A stretch of 64,000 bases of DNA from Acanthococcus lagerstroemiae (GCA_031841125.1 CM063108.1:41286268-41350267); one strand, 5' to 3'; counted from the first letter of the stretch, positions 21,572-32,873 are shown. The notes: generated from the sequence alone by a model not told the origin. A program made the numbers and translations.

Positions 21572-23697
21572 AATAATAATGAATAAACTAACTAATTTTA
21601 ATTTTCCACCTCTCAAAAAAGACAATAACGAAGATGTAACAGGAGAAAAAGAAAAAATCGAATTAATATGTGAAAAATTATTCTAACAGATTAAAGACAA
21701 CGTACCTGACTACCCAAAAAACATAAGTAAGAGCAACACTAAATTATGAATAGAGCCATATGAACTCAATCACCTTATCAAAAAACTAAATAACAAAAAG
21801 GCAAACGGACCTGACGGCATATCCAACAACATGATAAAAATACTACACAAAAAACATCCAGATCTACTATTGACCATTTTCAATAAGTACCTTGAGCTCC
21901 AACATTTCCCTTGCTTCTGGAAAACCTGCAAAATCAAACTACTAAACAAACCGGGAAAAAACCCAACTAAACCAAACTCATATCGTCCTATAGCCCTACT
22001 CCCAAATCTAGGCAAGGTTTATGAAAAAATTATACGTCAACTAATAGAAGAACAGATTGAAACCAAAGAAATGATACACAAAAATCAATACGGATACATA
22101 AAAAAAAATCAACAGAAACTGCAACAGAGAAATGCATCAACAAAATAGAAAATAATATCACCAAAAAACAAATAAAAATGACCCTGCTAATTAGTTTCGA
22201 CATTAGTGGAGCTTTTGATACAATAGAATGGTCTTCCATAATAAACTGTCTCAGAGAAAATAACTCGGATGACAACTTCCTGAACTTAATAAAAAGCTTT
22301 CTAATCGACAGAGAAATAATTTTCTTTGATACCAATAACAACAAGATAATACACCAACAAAAACTAACAGCAGGGGTCCCACAAGGCTCAGCACTGTCTC
22401 CAACAATCTTCAACATTGCAATGGCCAAGGTTCACAAAAAATGCAAAACAGGGAGCAACAACACAGAATTAATAAGCTATGCAGACGACCTCTTGCTAAT
22501 AGCCGGAATTCAGGACGATCAAGACATTGAACAAATAAATAAAACAATTAAGACTATAAACAACATACTTAAACAGTTAGGTCTAAAACTGAATTCACAA
22601 AAAACAAGCAGCATCCTAGTAACAAAAAAACATAACAAACAAAACCTAAAACTAGCCATAGGAAAAAAAACTAAAACAAGAAAACGAACATATACTTATC
22701 AATAAAGAAATTATATATCTAGGTATAATTTTATATGAGAACCTCAACTTCAACAATTCCACTAACTACATATTGGATAAAATCAAAAAATACTATTGCA
22801 AAATAACTGCTCTCTATAACAACACTTTTGGTCTAAAATACACAGACAGGAAAATTCTATACTCCGCTCTTTTCAGGTCAATAATAAGAGTATGGCTGCA
22901 AAATTTACTACCCAAAAATAAGTAAAAAAAAAAACAAAAAGAAATCCAAAAAGAGCAAAGAAAAATACTATTAGGAGTCATAACCGCATACAGAACAGTC
23001 TCTTACACAGCCACAAACGTAATTGCAGGAATATTACCAACTGATCTACAAATACTGAGAAGTAACGAAATCAAAACAATAAAAACATCCCAACTCACTC
23101 CGACACAGAAAAAAGAGAGAATAAATGAAACTAAAGCTAAATACATCAATCTCTGGCAAGAAGAATATAACACCTCCGAAAAAGGAAGAAGAACTTATGA
23201 ATTAATACCAAACATTGAAGAAAGACTTAAAAATAAAGAACTAAAACCTAACTTCTACCTCACACAATTCCTAACAGGTCACGGAAACTTTGGCGTATAT
23301 TTAAAAACATTCAAAATCATAGAAGATGACACCTGCATAAACTGCAAAAAAAAATTAACAGACACCCCAGATCACACCTTCTTGACATGTCCCGCTTTCA
23401 AAGAAATTAGAAATAAGTACAAAATTGAAAATATAAGCAAAAACTGATTTGAAAATCGCAACAGCATACAAATAACAATCGACTATGTAAATGAAATTAT
23501 GAAAAAGAAAGAAAAATATATTAATTGAATTAATCTATCCGCTGTAATAATGAAGTAAACTAAGTACACATGATTATTGTAAATGACCTGAGAAACACCG
23601 ACAAGCTGCTAAGCAAAAAGTGGTTCTCAGTGTCATACTGTACAGCCAGAAATGTAATTTAGAAACAATAAATAAATAAATAAATAAATAAATAAAA
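21572..23697 (+). mobile_element. R1-clade non-LTR retrotransposon, 5' truncated
   Basis: The reverse transcriptase is readable through several frames: KKANGPDGI near 21,800, YRPIALLPNLGK, FDISGAFDTIEW near 22,195, GVPQGSALSP near 22,375 and the catalytic YADDLLL near 22,475. Downstream come TAYRTVSY, FYLTQFLTGHGNFG and a CINC...H...C zinc segment near 23,340-23,395. The SGAFD and TAYRTVSY/LTGHG wording points to the R1 clade. The endonuclease and ORF1 are missing. The copy ends with an (AAAT)n tail at about 23,665-23,695. Stops and frameshifts make it non-functional. Confidence 0.85.
22178..22705 (+). pseudogene. Reverse transcriptase core of the R1-type LINE
   Basis: This 175-codon open segment holds the palm of the reverse transcriptase. 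The first catalytic aspartate is in FDISGAFD near residues 8-15, GVPQGS is near residue 67, and YADD is near residue 105. The upstream part (21,831-22,148) and downstream part lie in other frames, so at least two frameshifts separate the domains. Confidence 0.85.
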
Positions 23698-23819
23698 AAC
23701 TATGCCGAATAGAATTTTGAAAAACTTTTAAAAATGCAAACTGATGAACACAGTGCGTTCAAAAAGTTCCGGGACTAATTTTTTCCCAAAAAGAAAAAAA
23801 GAGTTAAAAAAAAAGTTTT

Positions 23820-24140
23820 TATTTAGTTTTCAATATAATCCCCTTCTTGTTTTACATATATTTTACTGTGCTCGTACAGTCCCTGGAACGATCTGAAGAA
23901 CTCTTCTTCTGGAATGGCTTTCAGGCCCTGGTCACATTCCTTTCATCGTCTTTTTTAATTTAGGAAATAGAAGAAAAGCCTAACCGAGCCAGATCTGAGT
24001 ATGGCGGATAGTGAATCGTGGTGACTGACTTTTGATCCAACAATTGAGTGACGAGTGTCGAGGAATGGGCCGGCGCATTGTCTTGTGTCTCTTGCAAAAG
24101 GAAAGAAACCACCGGAGTGGTACAATTCCGGTCTCACGCG
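23820..24140 (-). pseudogene. mariner transposase C-terminal fragment
   Basis: The minus-strand translation contains QDNAPAHSS, the signature around the second catalytic aspartate of mariner transposases, and 28 residues later YPPYSDLA. The usual form is PPYSPDLAP, so residues have been lost at the third catalytic aspartate. In-frame stops follow. DDD transposases of this family cut and paste the element at TA sites; this copy cannot. Confidence 0.85.
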
Positions 24141-25019
24141 TCGAATCTAAAAAGTCGTTTCATGATATCTTTGCAGGATACTGCATTTACTTTTTATTCA
24201 TTGTGGATAATCCCGCGAGAATCGAAAAAAGAAAGTGGAAGGGCGCTCCTCTTGCAGATCATTTTCTAGCGAGCGCATACCACTGGAAAACTTTGCCTCG
24301 ACTTTAACAATCATCCCCATACGCGGTTTCTGACAATTCGAATTTTTTCGAACCATTTTTTCCAACTTTGAAACAAAATTTGTGTGCACACGCCCGCTCC
24401 ATTGTGAAAAAGCAACGAAAACACGTCTGTAAGATAGTTTTAACTAGAAACACAATCAGTCCCTACATGAAGCTACAGCACTGACATTTCAATTTTGGGT
24501 AGCTTAATGCCGGCTACACATTAATCATGAAACGCCATGAAACGACTGTGAAAAATGAAAAAGTGAAAAGTGTGTAGAGTATGTGTGGCGCGTTTCACAT
24601 ATATCATATATTTCGCATTTCATATTTCATGTTGTTTCGCTGAATGTGGCGGTTTTTTGATAAAATATCAAAGGTTTTTCATCAGGTGTTGTTTAGACAT
24701 CAGCACCGATACACACTTTTCATGAAATGCAGTCGGCTTTCAATGTAGATTGTCGCAAAACTCGGACTATCTGGCCCGGCTGGTCCGCAGAGGAAGCTGG
24801 TCATCTGTTGGGCAGCGGGACCGGGCGGTCACAGATTGTAAGTCCCTTCGTAAAGTAGGCCAAGAGAAGGCACAGCAGCACTTTTGACTTGAATTGGTTT
24901 CGAAAGGAAACGAAGCCAGAGCCTGTGCGAGAGAGGTATCAAACCCCCAGTAAATTTTGGCAAGATTTTTCCGAATTCGGCAAAATTTCGGAAATTGATA
25001 TTTCTTTCACCCACTGATT

Positions 25020-25313
25020 TCACAATTTATCCAACAAGTCAAAAGCTTTTTTTTTGTTTTTGTTTTGTGTTTTGATACTTGGAAATTTTGATGAAAGGTT
25101 GGAAAAATCCAACAAGTATAAGGTTTTTTGTTTTGTGCTTTGATACTTTGGAATTTCGATTGAGAAGTTAAGAAGTAAGAAAAATCCAACAAGTCTAAAG
25201 TTTTTTTTTGTTTTTTTTTGTTTAATACTTGGGAATTTTGAATTGAATCAGAATTGAATCATTTGGGACGGTCACACTCCCCCCCCCAGGAAAAACTCTT
25301 CGGCACGTCCCTG
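25020..25313. repeat. hAT-like end with internal tandem repeats
   Basis: Units containing AATCCAACAAGTC...TTTTTGTTTTG...GATACTTGG recur about three times. The block ends TCTTCGGCACGTCCCTG, preceded by a C-run. The same end with the same kind of units occurs at 46,560-46,808, so this is a copy of that element lacking a recognisable left end. Confidence 0.6.
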
Positions 25314-25379
25314 AGTGGACCACGTGAGAAATGCAGACGATATTGGTTTTCCGAGAGTGCATATTTGAAAGAATACTTA

Positions 25380-25630
25380 CAATTGAGGAGCCCACTTCTA
25401 AAATGACCTTACTGCAAAATTATGATTTCATGAGTTTTTGTTTTCAACACGCTGTGTCTTGCCGCGCTATGGGCGTACTTTGCAAAAACAAAAACGACAA
25501 ATTTTTCATGAAGGTTGAACTTATTGGTACCTACCTTTGAAAAATCCGTTATCTATTTTACTGTTTTGCTTGTTTTTCTCAAAACTAAAATTTTGCAGTT
25601 AGGCCACTTTGGAAGTGGGCTCCTTAACTG
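25380..25630. mobile_element. TA-flanked MITE (251 bp) inside Harbinger
   Basis: The left end CAATTGAGGAGCCCACTTCT and the complement of the right end (CAGTTAAGGAGCCCACTTCC) form an inverted repeat of more than 40 bp. TA flanks both sides (25,378-25,379; 25,631-25,632). It is non-autonomous, of Tc1/mariner or pogo type by TSD. Confidence 0.8.
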
Positions 25631-26056
25631 TAAAAAAGTGTTTTTTTTTCCTTTAAATTTTATTCAGTGTCTTAAGCTTATATAGCCGCGTACTCGGTAT
25701 TGCTAATCGACTTGCCTGGTAACTGGTTCCCAATAAAGCGGAAGGTCAGATACAAAATTGTGTTGTTCCACCCCTGCACTGGGTATATTGGAAACGTTAT
25801 GAATATAAAGATCGCGGAATTAAGGGAAGCAAAATGCGGCCGTTAAAAAAAACGGTACATTAGCTAAAAGGGAGAGCTAGATTCTAGGGCGACAAGTGTG
25901 TCATTTCAAGATGATTGTCATGTGCTCAATGCTAAATCCTGGAGTGAGCACTTGTGTATCGTTATTTTTTCGCATTTATAATTTCTTGTATGTACTATGA
26001 AATAGACTGAAGACAAATTAACGGATTAGGTACGCGAGGTGAGAGATCGTCCTGCC

Positions 26057-26239
26057 CTATGGGATACTTACCACTCTGAGAAAAAGTCCCGTACAAAAAA
26101 ACTTTTTGGGTTTCACTTGTCTCCTTTCTTGCGATGATGCAATTATAATTGCCGCAGCAATAACTGCATCTTCGTCCTCATAACTACTCATCTTCAAACG
26201 AAAATAATACCACTCAACACAAGAACTTAATTCAGCCAC
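26057..26239 (-). pseudogene. Harbinger protein N-terminal fragment
   Basis: The frame includes MSSYEDEDAVIAAAIIIASS followed by a basic QERRQVKPKKF stretch. An acidic/alanine-rich start leading into a basic patch is typical of Harbinger nuclease N-termini, and the position near the right TIR in minus orientation agrees with this. The DDE nuclease is absent. Confidence 0.55.
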
Positions 26240-26537
26240 AAAACGAGCAGCACTACATCGAGCGCGACGAAATCTTTTTCACAGCAGTCCCGGCTTTTTT
26301 CACCATGATTTCGTGAAATTGTAGAAAATCAAATGTCATGAAAATGGCGAAAAGTGTTCTGCTATTTCATTTTCTTTTTCGTGACTTGAAACGCTGCATG
26401 AAATAAGAAATGTGATGTGATAAGTGTATAGTCGGCATAAAGGGATGATATTGCATGGTTCCGGTGTCGACTAACAGATAGCGCCAGTTGTACATTTTGT
26501 AGAAAATTAGTCCCGGAACTTTTTTAATACACTGTGT

Positions 26538-26964
26538 ACGTCATGCAGCGAAGAGCAATTTGTGCTATAGGCTACTTTTTGGATACTAACTATTCAACCC
26601 ATTGAGGCAAATATGCGGTGCTTCTTTGTTGGAACTAATGTTTAGACAGTGTATGTTAACCTATGTACGAAAGTATCCATTAAAGTGAACTGGATTGATC
26701 CATTTTGTGTTCGAACCGAAAACCGAGGAAGTTGGCTGGATTAAAATGCTCTAAATTTTGCGAATCTCGGCAAAAAGTAACTAACTCGTGTTGATGATGC
26801 ATTCATGCTGAAAACTGAGTCAAATTTGTAAGTATCCTATCTGCTCGGAATTCATCTGCATTTGAGTCAGTTCATGCCAGGGGCTGTATCGCAAGCCTAA
26901 GTACTAGGATCGTCCAAAATATCGCTAATTTTGAAGTATATATATTGCTTTTACGTCCGAGCTT
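26538..26964. other. No gene seen
   Basis: Ordinary A+T-rich sequence without recognisable repeats or frames. Confidence 0.4.
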
Positions 26965-26965
26965 A

Positions 26966-27754
26966 AGGAAAGGGTAGTGTGGCGAATGCTCCCAAATATT
27001 TTCGAAAAAATGAAGAACGATCAACAAAATTCTCGTAACTACCTAAAACAGCGATAAAAACATTATTGTTTCTTGACGCTTCAAATAACTTCTTTGACAT
27101 TACAACATGTCAAATACCTAACATAAAATTACGGTCAAAAAATGTTACTGTCAAATAACTGTGAAAAAACGTCAGATGGTAATTTTCATCGTTGAAACTG
27201 AATATTTTGTTATCATATAAAGTGATTATATCAGCTCTTAAAAGCTTCACCAAGTTGATTAATTTATTTTTGAAAACTGTAGAAGTATTGAATAATCAAA
27301 AATAAACGAGTATGGGGCGGCCAAAGAGCAGATTTGGCCTTATAAAAGGCTTTCAGCATGCAAGTAGTGCTGGGAAATCACCAGCAATTTGCCAGAACTG
27401 TTGTAGAATTTAGACGAATACAAGCCAGAAACGATTGACAACTCATAGGTAAGTATTTTACTAACTCCAGTTGCAATTACCTAATCTGATAACACACATA
27501 ATCTATATCTTGAAGCGTTTTGAATTTGGTGACAAAGTGATTCAATAGCGATTGATTATTAACATTCTATAATACATGAGCATATGAGCAATAATTAATG
27601 AGTTTTGTCCGTTTTCACTTTTCTCTTTCAAGAATTTTTTGTCGTCAAATAATGTCAAAAAACTGTCAAATAATTAATTTTTTTGACATGTGTAATATTA
27701 CGTAATTTCACCGGTAAAATGACTTGAGTTATTTGACGGAAGGACGGAACCACA
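26966..27754. mobile_element. Possible inverted-repeat element with inner promoter
   Basis: AGTGTGG near 26,970 and CCACACT near 27,748 may be terminal. Inside each end are blocks rich in TGTCAAATAA/TTATTTGACA (27,070-27,170 and 27,640-27,745) in opposite orientation. Terminal matching is short and no clear target duplication exists, so the limits are tentative. Confidence 0.35.
27341..27450 (+). promoter_or_regulatory. TATA box plus short leader and splice donor
   Basis: TATAAAAG at 27,341-27,348 sits about 30 bp before a possible start around 27,370-27,380. About 75 bp further on, a strong donor, ATAG followed by GTAAGTATTTT, starts at 27,449. This arrangement fits a short non-coding first exon. 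No downstream coding exon was identified in the window, so the driven gene, if any, is unknown. Confidence 0.35.
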
Positions 27755-27902
27755 CTGGATAAAAAGATCGCCGATAATGTCAGCATAAAGGCTGCTTGCT
27801 GTTGTCGAAATATCTAGTTTTTAATGCGATAATTGTATGCGAATCCAAAGCGATATTAACTACTGTGTTTAGTTGTATTTTGTTTCGTGGAATTAACGTG
27901 GT

Positions 27903-28210
27903 CAGGGCCGGAGCGGCCCGCCGGGCAATCGGGAAGATTTCCGTTGGACTGGCACAAGTATAGCTTGATGATCTGAGAGGAAATTTAACATCTTGAAGCC
28001 CTCGATATTCTTTATGACTCTTCAGGACTTCTTAAGACTCTTGCTGAGATTTAGGTTTTTTTAAATTCTTCAACGCATGTATAAGACTCCTTACAGATTT
28101 TACGGACTCGGTCAACACTATCCCAAGCCTTGAGACCTTTTGAAGCTTTTTTGGATTCTTTGATATTTTCTATACTTCTTTCAGGAAAAATCGCCGAGAT
28201 ATTTTTTGAC
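27903..28210 (+). repeat. Foldback-like family 2, left arm
   Basis: It starts CAGGGCCGGAGCGGCCCGCC and continues GGCAATCGGG...GATGATCTGAGA, then changes into a degenerate array of AAGACTCTTC/AGGACTTCTT words. The complement of the same ~200 bp occurs at 36,240-36,407. CAGGGCCGG ends recall hAT elements. Confidence 0.6.
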
Positions 28211-28437
28211 ATTTTCATGTCTTTACTTTGGCAAACAAACGGGAGAAATGTTACGCGTTACATTTGAGGAGGAATTAAATAATCATTTCCATTGAAATTT
28301 ATTTTGATATTTTCATATCTTCACTGTGGCACATTCTAGCCGCGGGTATAACACAAACGGGAAAAACGTTACATTTGAGGAGGAACGAGAAGGAATAACG
28401 AAAAAAAATTATCATGTTCATGGAAATTTATTTTTAT
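28203..28437. repeat. Two-unit tandem duplication
   Basis: GACATTTTCATGTCTTTACT...AACGGGAGAAATGTTAC...CATTTGAGGAGGAA recurs about 105 bp later as TATTTTCATATCTTCACT...AACGGGAAAAACGTTACATT. A third diverged piece lies at 45,867-45,920. Confidence 0.65.
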
Positions 28438-28739
28438 TCCAGCCATCGGCCATTGGTATACTTGAGCGAAAACTCTTACGCTCTTCTCTCAATTATACTC
28501 ACTATCAGTATATGACGTCATAATAACATGAGTGTATCTTACCCCAAATAAAAAAATTGCTGTGGAAATTTATATTACAACAACACTGCTGCAGGCTGTA
28601 GAAATGTCAACCACTGAACCAAAATGTCACCATGAGGAGTTAAATCATACGGACTGGCTTCATGTCGGGGAACGTGACGGAAATTGTGAATTGGCATACC
28701 CTACATACAGAATTTACCAAGTTAACTCACCCTCCAACA

Positions 28740-28872
28740 TGGACACTGATGTTTCTATCATTTCTAAGGATTTTCGAAATTCGTTTCAAGACTATTCCTG
28801 ACTTGATGATTGAGATTTTTAAAGACTATTCTCGACATTATTAGGACTAATTGAGACTTTTTCATACTTCAT
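28740..28872 (+). repeat. Foldback family 2 array, interrupted
   Basis: AAAGACTATTC/GACTTTTTC-type words in the same orientation as 27,960-28,180. The array resumes at 30,234 after a LINE. Confidence 0.45.
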
Positions 28873-28879
28873 CATTCGT

Positions 28880-30234
28880 GTGAAGTGGCGCTGTATGCAC
28901 GGAATGCTCAAACCTTGTAGCCCATTGCACTTCTCCTCAAGTTGCCGTTAAGGATCAGCTCAGTAATCTTACTTTTACCGCCCAAGTGAGAATTTTACAG
29001 AGTTTTATCCCTTTTGAATTCACCGGTTCTGGATACTCCAGTCACAGTGCTTCGCGTTTTATCCTGATTATTGCTGTGAATCGAGGTTTCTTCCTCTTCT
29101 CCACTGTGCCTACAGGAGCTGATTTTTGCCATTCCTATTTTATACCACTGTGTTTTGTGGCCCCATGACTAGTTAGCAGTCCGACCATGAACCTTTCATG
29201 TTTTTTGTCGCACCCTCGTATGAACTCGGCATACTTACCGGGGGCGTCCCCTATCAGTGTTTTGCTGACTTTCATGCCACTGCCTATCCGCCAGTGCATT
29301 TCCATCTGTTTACTTATCCAAGCCTTCACTTTGGATTTTGTGACACTGCATTCTACGGGAAGACACGGCCTGGGCGTTTTACCAGTTACTTCTTCTCTGC
29401 CCTCCTTCGCTAGCTTATCCGCGATCATGTTCCCTTTTATGCCGCAGTGTCCTGGTATCCATAGTATGGTAACATTGTTCCCTTAAGAAAGGGGGTATAA
29501 TTTGTTAATGCAGTCCGCCATCATCACCAAGGATGTAGTTTGGTGTGCCGATAGCGCCTTAAAAACCGTTTGGCTGTCTGTACAGATATAGATCTGCTTA
29601 TTAACAAGACCCTTCTGCTAGCTTCTACCAATGGCCACCGTGATCGCCATTACCTCTGCTTGGAAGATAGCGACGCCCTCACTCAGGGCCATTGAATAGT
29701 TGTCACCGCCTTTTGCATTCGTGATTCTGATTCTTGTACCTACCTTTGTCATTTTTACACATGCTCCTCTTTTCTTCGAATGCTTGGCCAGTGGCCACCT
29801 CTTTTCTCATGCCTCACGATGTGGCTTGTCAAAGAAGTGTTCCACTGCGATTCTGTCCTTCGGCATCCCAAGACATTTGTCCATCGTCCCCACCATCTCC
29901 CGTATCCTTCTGTGGCCAGTTTTTGGGCCTGAAGGTTTGGTTGGCCCAGACGATAAGCGCCCATGATCGCAGCTGTTACTATATCAGTATGGAGTAGTAG
30001 TGGATTTAGGAGTCTTTCAAGTGCTTTCGTCGGCACCAGCACGCGAGCCTTTGCAGGTGCTCCAGTTTCTCTCTGATTTTGGCCAGATAGACCCGGCTCC
30101 ATCACACAATTGCCGCATATGTGATTCCGGGACGTTACTACACCGGTATATATCCAGTGCATAATTTTAGGGGGGAGTCCCCAGGTCCTACCGACAAAGG
30201 TACGACAAGACCAAAGAGCCTCAATCTTTTTCAT
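28880..30234 (-). mobile_element. I/LOA-type LINE 3' half with RNase H
   Basis: Minus-strand order: post-RT domain (30,234 to about 29,760; ALWSCRTFVGRTWGLPPKI), RNase H (about 29,750-29,400), then a C-terminal region with CRHSGEEEETSIH near 29,090. The RNase H and the terminal EEEETS zinc-like segment point to the I/LOA group of LINEs. The reverse transcriptase catalytic core is missing (5' truncation), and frames are broken. It sits within the foldback family 2 array. Confidence 0.75.
29400..29752 (-). pseudogene. LINE RNase H domain remnant
   Basis: The minus-strand translation shows the type I RNase H order: EGVAIFQAEVMAI (catalytic Glu), YICTDSQTVFKAL (Asp), then ILWIPGHCGIKGNMIADKLA (conserved His and Asp). 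One stop interrupts the domain between the first two blocks. In an active element this domain removes RNA from the RNA-DNA hybrid after reverse transcription. Confidence 0.8.
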
Positions 30235-31150
30235 ACTTGTTCAAGATCCTTTGAATATCATCCAGACGTATTTCTGATTCTTCGCGATTCATTAACATTT
30301 TTTTATACCTATTTTAGATTTGTCAAGACTTTTTTAGGACTCTTAAAAACATGATTGAAACATTGTGAGATTATTCTATGCTTCAGTGAGACGTTTCAAA
30401 TTCTTCCAGTCTAGTTAAATGCTTATACAAACGGGTTCAGTATTTTTTCAGACTCATTAAGGTTTTTTTAAACTTGTTTGCCCTAGTGTCTAGCCGAGTT
30501 TTAAGTGAAGTGGCAAATAGGTCTATAAGAGTTTCGGAAACGTCTGAAAGAGTTTTAAAAAATCTCTGAAGAGCGTAAAATAATGTTGTATTACGCACTT
30601 TTTACGTATGTACGAAAGTAATAAAGTATTCCAAGTAATAATTACTTTCGTACATACGTACGTAAAACGTGTGTAATACAACAAATAATAATTTGAAACA
30701 AGTTAGAAAAAGCTATAAAAATAATCTGGGACAATTCTGCGCGAGTCCTGAAAAATAAATTTTAAAAATATAATATGAAGACATACACCCCTTTCCTGTG
30801 AACCAGAAAAAAAAAGTTGAAACTACCCATTTTACAACTAATTCCAGCAAGTCCTAAAGGGTTTTATAAAAACCTGAGAAAGTCTAAAAGAGGTTGTGTA
30901 GACTGTACAATATGAATTTTAAATCCAAAAAAGTCTTAGAGATAGTCTTGAACAATTCTGGAAAGGTGCTGAAGAGTCAAATCGTCTGAAAAATGATCAA
31001 GGAAATATGACGATCTATCCCCTTCTTCCTCCCTCTCCTCCGGAAAAGGTTGAAAACACCCATTTTACTCCTTATCTTAACGAGTCTTAAAGGGTCTCGT
31101 TCAAGTCTGAAAGAGTATAAAAACGTCTATAAATGTCAACTGAAAAATCG
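30234..31150. repeat. Foldback family 2 array changing orientation
   Basis: Up to about 30,500, words such as CAAGACTTTTTTAGGACTCTT run in the left-arm orientation. From about 30,520 the complement (AAGAGTTTCG, GTCTGAAAGAG, AAGTCTTAGAGA, GAAGAGTC) runs to about 31,150. The switch makes a second, looser inverted array. Confidence 0.5.
30586..30680. mobile_element. Hairpin MITE (~95 bp)
   Basis: TATTACGCACTTTTTACGTA with TGTACGAAAGTAATA pairs with TAATTACTTTCGTACATACG continuing GTAAAACGTGTGTAATA. It is almost fully palindromic and lies within the foldback family 2 array. Confidence 0.7.
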
Positions 31151-31179
31151 TTTGTAGAAATCGTGTCCGCATTCGGTCC

Positions 31180-31900
31180 TTCTGCGCTCTAATTTGACTG
31201 GACTGCTACTCCTGGTTAAACACAGTTTCTGGAAGATCGTTACACTCCAGAGCTGTCGTTTTTCTTATCGGCGGCACGATACGACGACACCGCACGTCAC
31301 CATGTCGCCGTCGACGCTTCTCGATAATTATTCGCATACAACGCGGGCGTGCGTTCACCCACCGGCGGGAAGACGGTAACGTTTGCGGACCTGTTTCGGC
31401 TAAAAATAACGTCGGCCGAGGGTGCGACGAGAGTCGAGCGAGCGCATTTAGAGAAATTTCAAAATAAATAACGCGTTTGAAATCACCCTTTCAAACCATC
31501 GAAAGTATTTAAAGAAAACTATGGGTACGCCGCCGAGTGCGACCGTGTAAGAATCCAGAACATCTGCTCGGGAGATGGTTAAATTAGGGTACTTACTAGC
31601 CAGACCAGGGTATAATACGACACATACGAGTCGACGAAAATGCGTGCAATTGCCCCGCACGGGTGTACACAAATTTACGACGTAATTTATGGCCTTTGGG
31701 AGAGACGCTTAAAATAAGCGCCGCACCGTGCCAGCCGTGCGCCCACGTCTGAAATTCACTTTCTGGCCCGCTGCAATGTGCAGTCGCGTACGATCGCTGA
31801 TTTTGCAAAAGATCACCAGACTGCACAGCGATAATGAAATCAATCCGTTCACCCTCTCGCGTCTGCCTCAAACAAATCGACATTTTTATCGCTCCCACGG
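31180..31900. promoter_or_regulatory. CpG-rich island, possibly regulatory
   Basis: CpG-rich sequence (31,260-31,450 and 31,700-31,860). Frames of 61-100 codons occur on both strands without domains. No promoter motif is certain. Confidence 0.3.
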
Positions 31901-31998
31901 TAATCCGTTGTATTTGTCATCACGAGGGATGATGCAAATGATGAGCCAATTACAGAATAGTAACGACTGATGGGAAAAGCATCGTGCATTGTGGGAGA

Positions 31999-32014
31999 AA
32001 AAAAAAAAAAAAAC
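31999..32014. repeat. Poly-A tract
   Basis: An A-run of about 16 bases. It could be the worn tail of a retroposed copy, but no body was recognised before it. Confidence 0.6.
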
Positions 32015-32084
32015 TCCAGCTGATTAGACATAACTACATATTATTTACCCATCATGTATTATGTCTTTATTATGTCTCATAAGG

Positions 32085-32240
32085 TGAACTACTTCAGGAA
32101 CCTATACAGCGACGAAGAAAACAGGGAACAGAGGCCACATTACAGAATCCGCCCTACTACACGATAGGAGCAGAATATTTACAGGATGAAGTTAGAACCG
32201 TTGTAGAGAAACTAAAACCTAACAGAAGTCCAGCGCAGCA
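32085..32240 (+). pseudogene. Possible RTE-type RT N-terminal scrap
   Basis: Plus-strand reading gives LYSDEENREQ, then after a frameshift GAEYLQDEVRTVVEKLKPNR, which resembles the stretch just before the APGPD motif of LINE reverse transcriptases. It is very short and the assignment is weak. Confidence 0.3.
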
Positions 32241-32344
32241 TCGGTAGGCCAATAGGTAGGCTCATTGGCTGTCCATCAGTGATGACGTAACACCAAGTTT
32301 ATCGATAACTATCTTTATCACTCTTCCTTCTTGGAGTGTTGAGG

Positions 32345-32730
32345 CTAGATCCTCAGTGTTGATGTTTTGCATTTCAGTCCCCTTCCACGATGAACCGGGT
32401 TCCTAAGTGTTTGATCAGTTAGCTGAATTATTCTTCTGTGATACGTGAGCTTGGTGGGCAATAGGCGATACGAGCACAAATTTTGGAACTTCTGCTCATC
32501 AATGTAGACTACAATTATTGTTGCTTGGATGTTCGGTTTGGGCACCAGGCATCTGATAATGTCTGCTATTTCTGCGTAGTAATATTGCAGTTCCACCTCT
32601 CGCTCTTCCAGATGGATGAGTGAGGGGGTGAGGGGCATTGTATTGTACCCTTTTTAACCTGGGATTGTTATTCTGGAAGGGGAAGCGGAATGAGTTTCGC
32701 TGATCAGTAGCGCATTGCAAAATGGCTGTT
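32345..32730 (-). pseudogene. Jockey-type LINE endonuclease fragment
   Basis: In two minus-strand frames the text follows LINE endonuclease: ISETHSASPSRITIPG, then HPSGRARGGTAILLRRN. THPSGRARGGTAIL is typical of Jockey-clade endonucleases. Frameshifts break it, and no RT follows. Confidence 0.6.
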
Positions 32731-32764
32731 CGGGAAAATGGGTGAGAACCGTTTGAAAATGTAA

Positions 32765-32850
32765 ATCAGTTTTCGGATCATCAGACTATATTTTTGCAAG
32801 GCTACCGGGAATTTGCTCGGTTGTCCGGCAGTCTGTTCTATGCCTGCTAG
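32765..32850 (-). repeat. Foldback family 2 end, solo copy
   Basis: CGGATCATCAGACTATATTT, GCAAGGCTACCGGGAATTTG and CGGTTGTCCGG match, as complement, the start of the element at 27,903 and run parallel to the copy at 36,320. Confidence 0.55.
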
Positions 32851-32873
32851 ACGTTAATTTCTCTATTCAAATG

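Larger units (their letters stand above)
24508..26437 (-). mobile_element. PIF/Harbinger element with TAA TSD
   Basis: The ends are TGCCGGCTACACATTAATCA and the complement of TGCCGACTATACACTTATCA, flanked by TAA at 24,505-24,507 and 26,438-26,440. A three-base TAA duplication is diagnostic of PIF/Harbinger. A minus-strand frame near the right end begins like Harbinger proteins. The interior is largely replaced by nested repeats (25,020-25,313 and 25,380-25,630), and the nuclease domain is missing. Confidence 0.85.
23752..26536 (-). mobile_element. mariner element split by a Harbinger
   Basis: The terminal inverted repeats are AGTTCCGGGACTAATTTTT at the left and the complement AAAATTAGTCCCGGAACTTT at the right, both preceded by a CACAGTG-type tip. 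TA follows the right tip. The minus strand between 24,130 and 23,820 encodes the C-terminal part of a mariner transposase. The 5' part of the gene lies on either side of the inserted Harbinger (24,508-26,437). Stops and deletions are present. Confidence 0.85.

Noticed and set aside
27690..27698. TAATATTAC nonamer, as at rolling-circle origins of small circular DNA viruses
   Set aside because: It is not in the loop of a stem, there are no iterons and no Rep gene nearby; it is a likely chance match in A+T-rich DNA.
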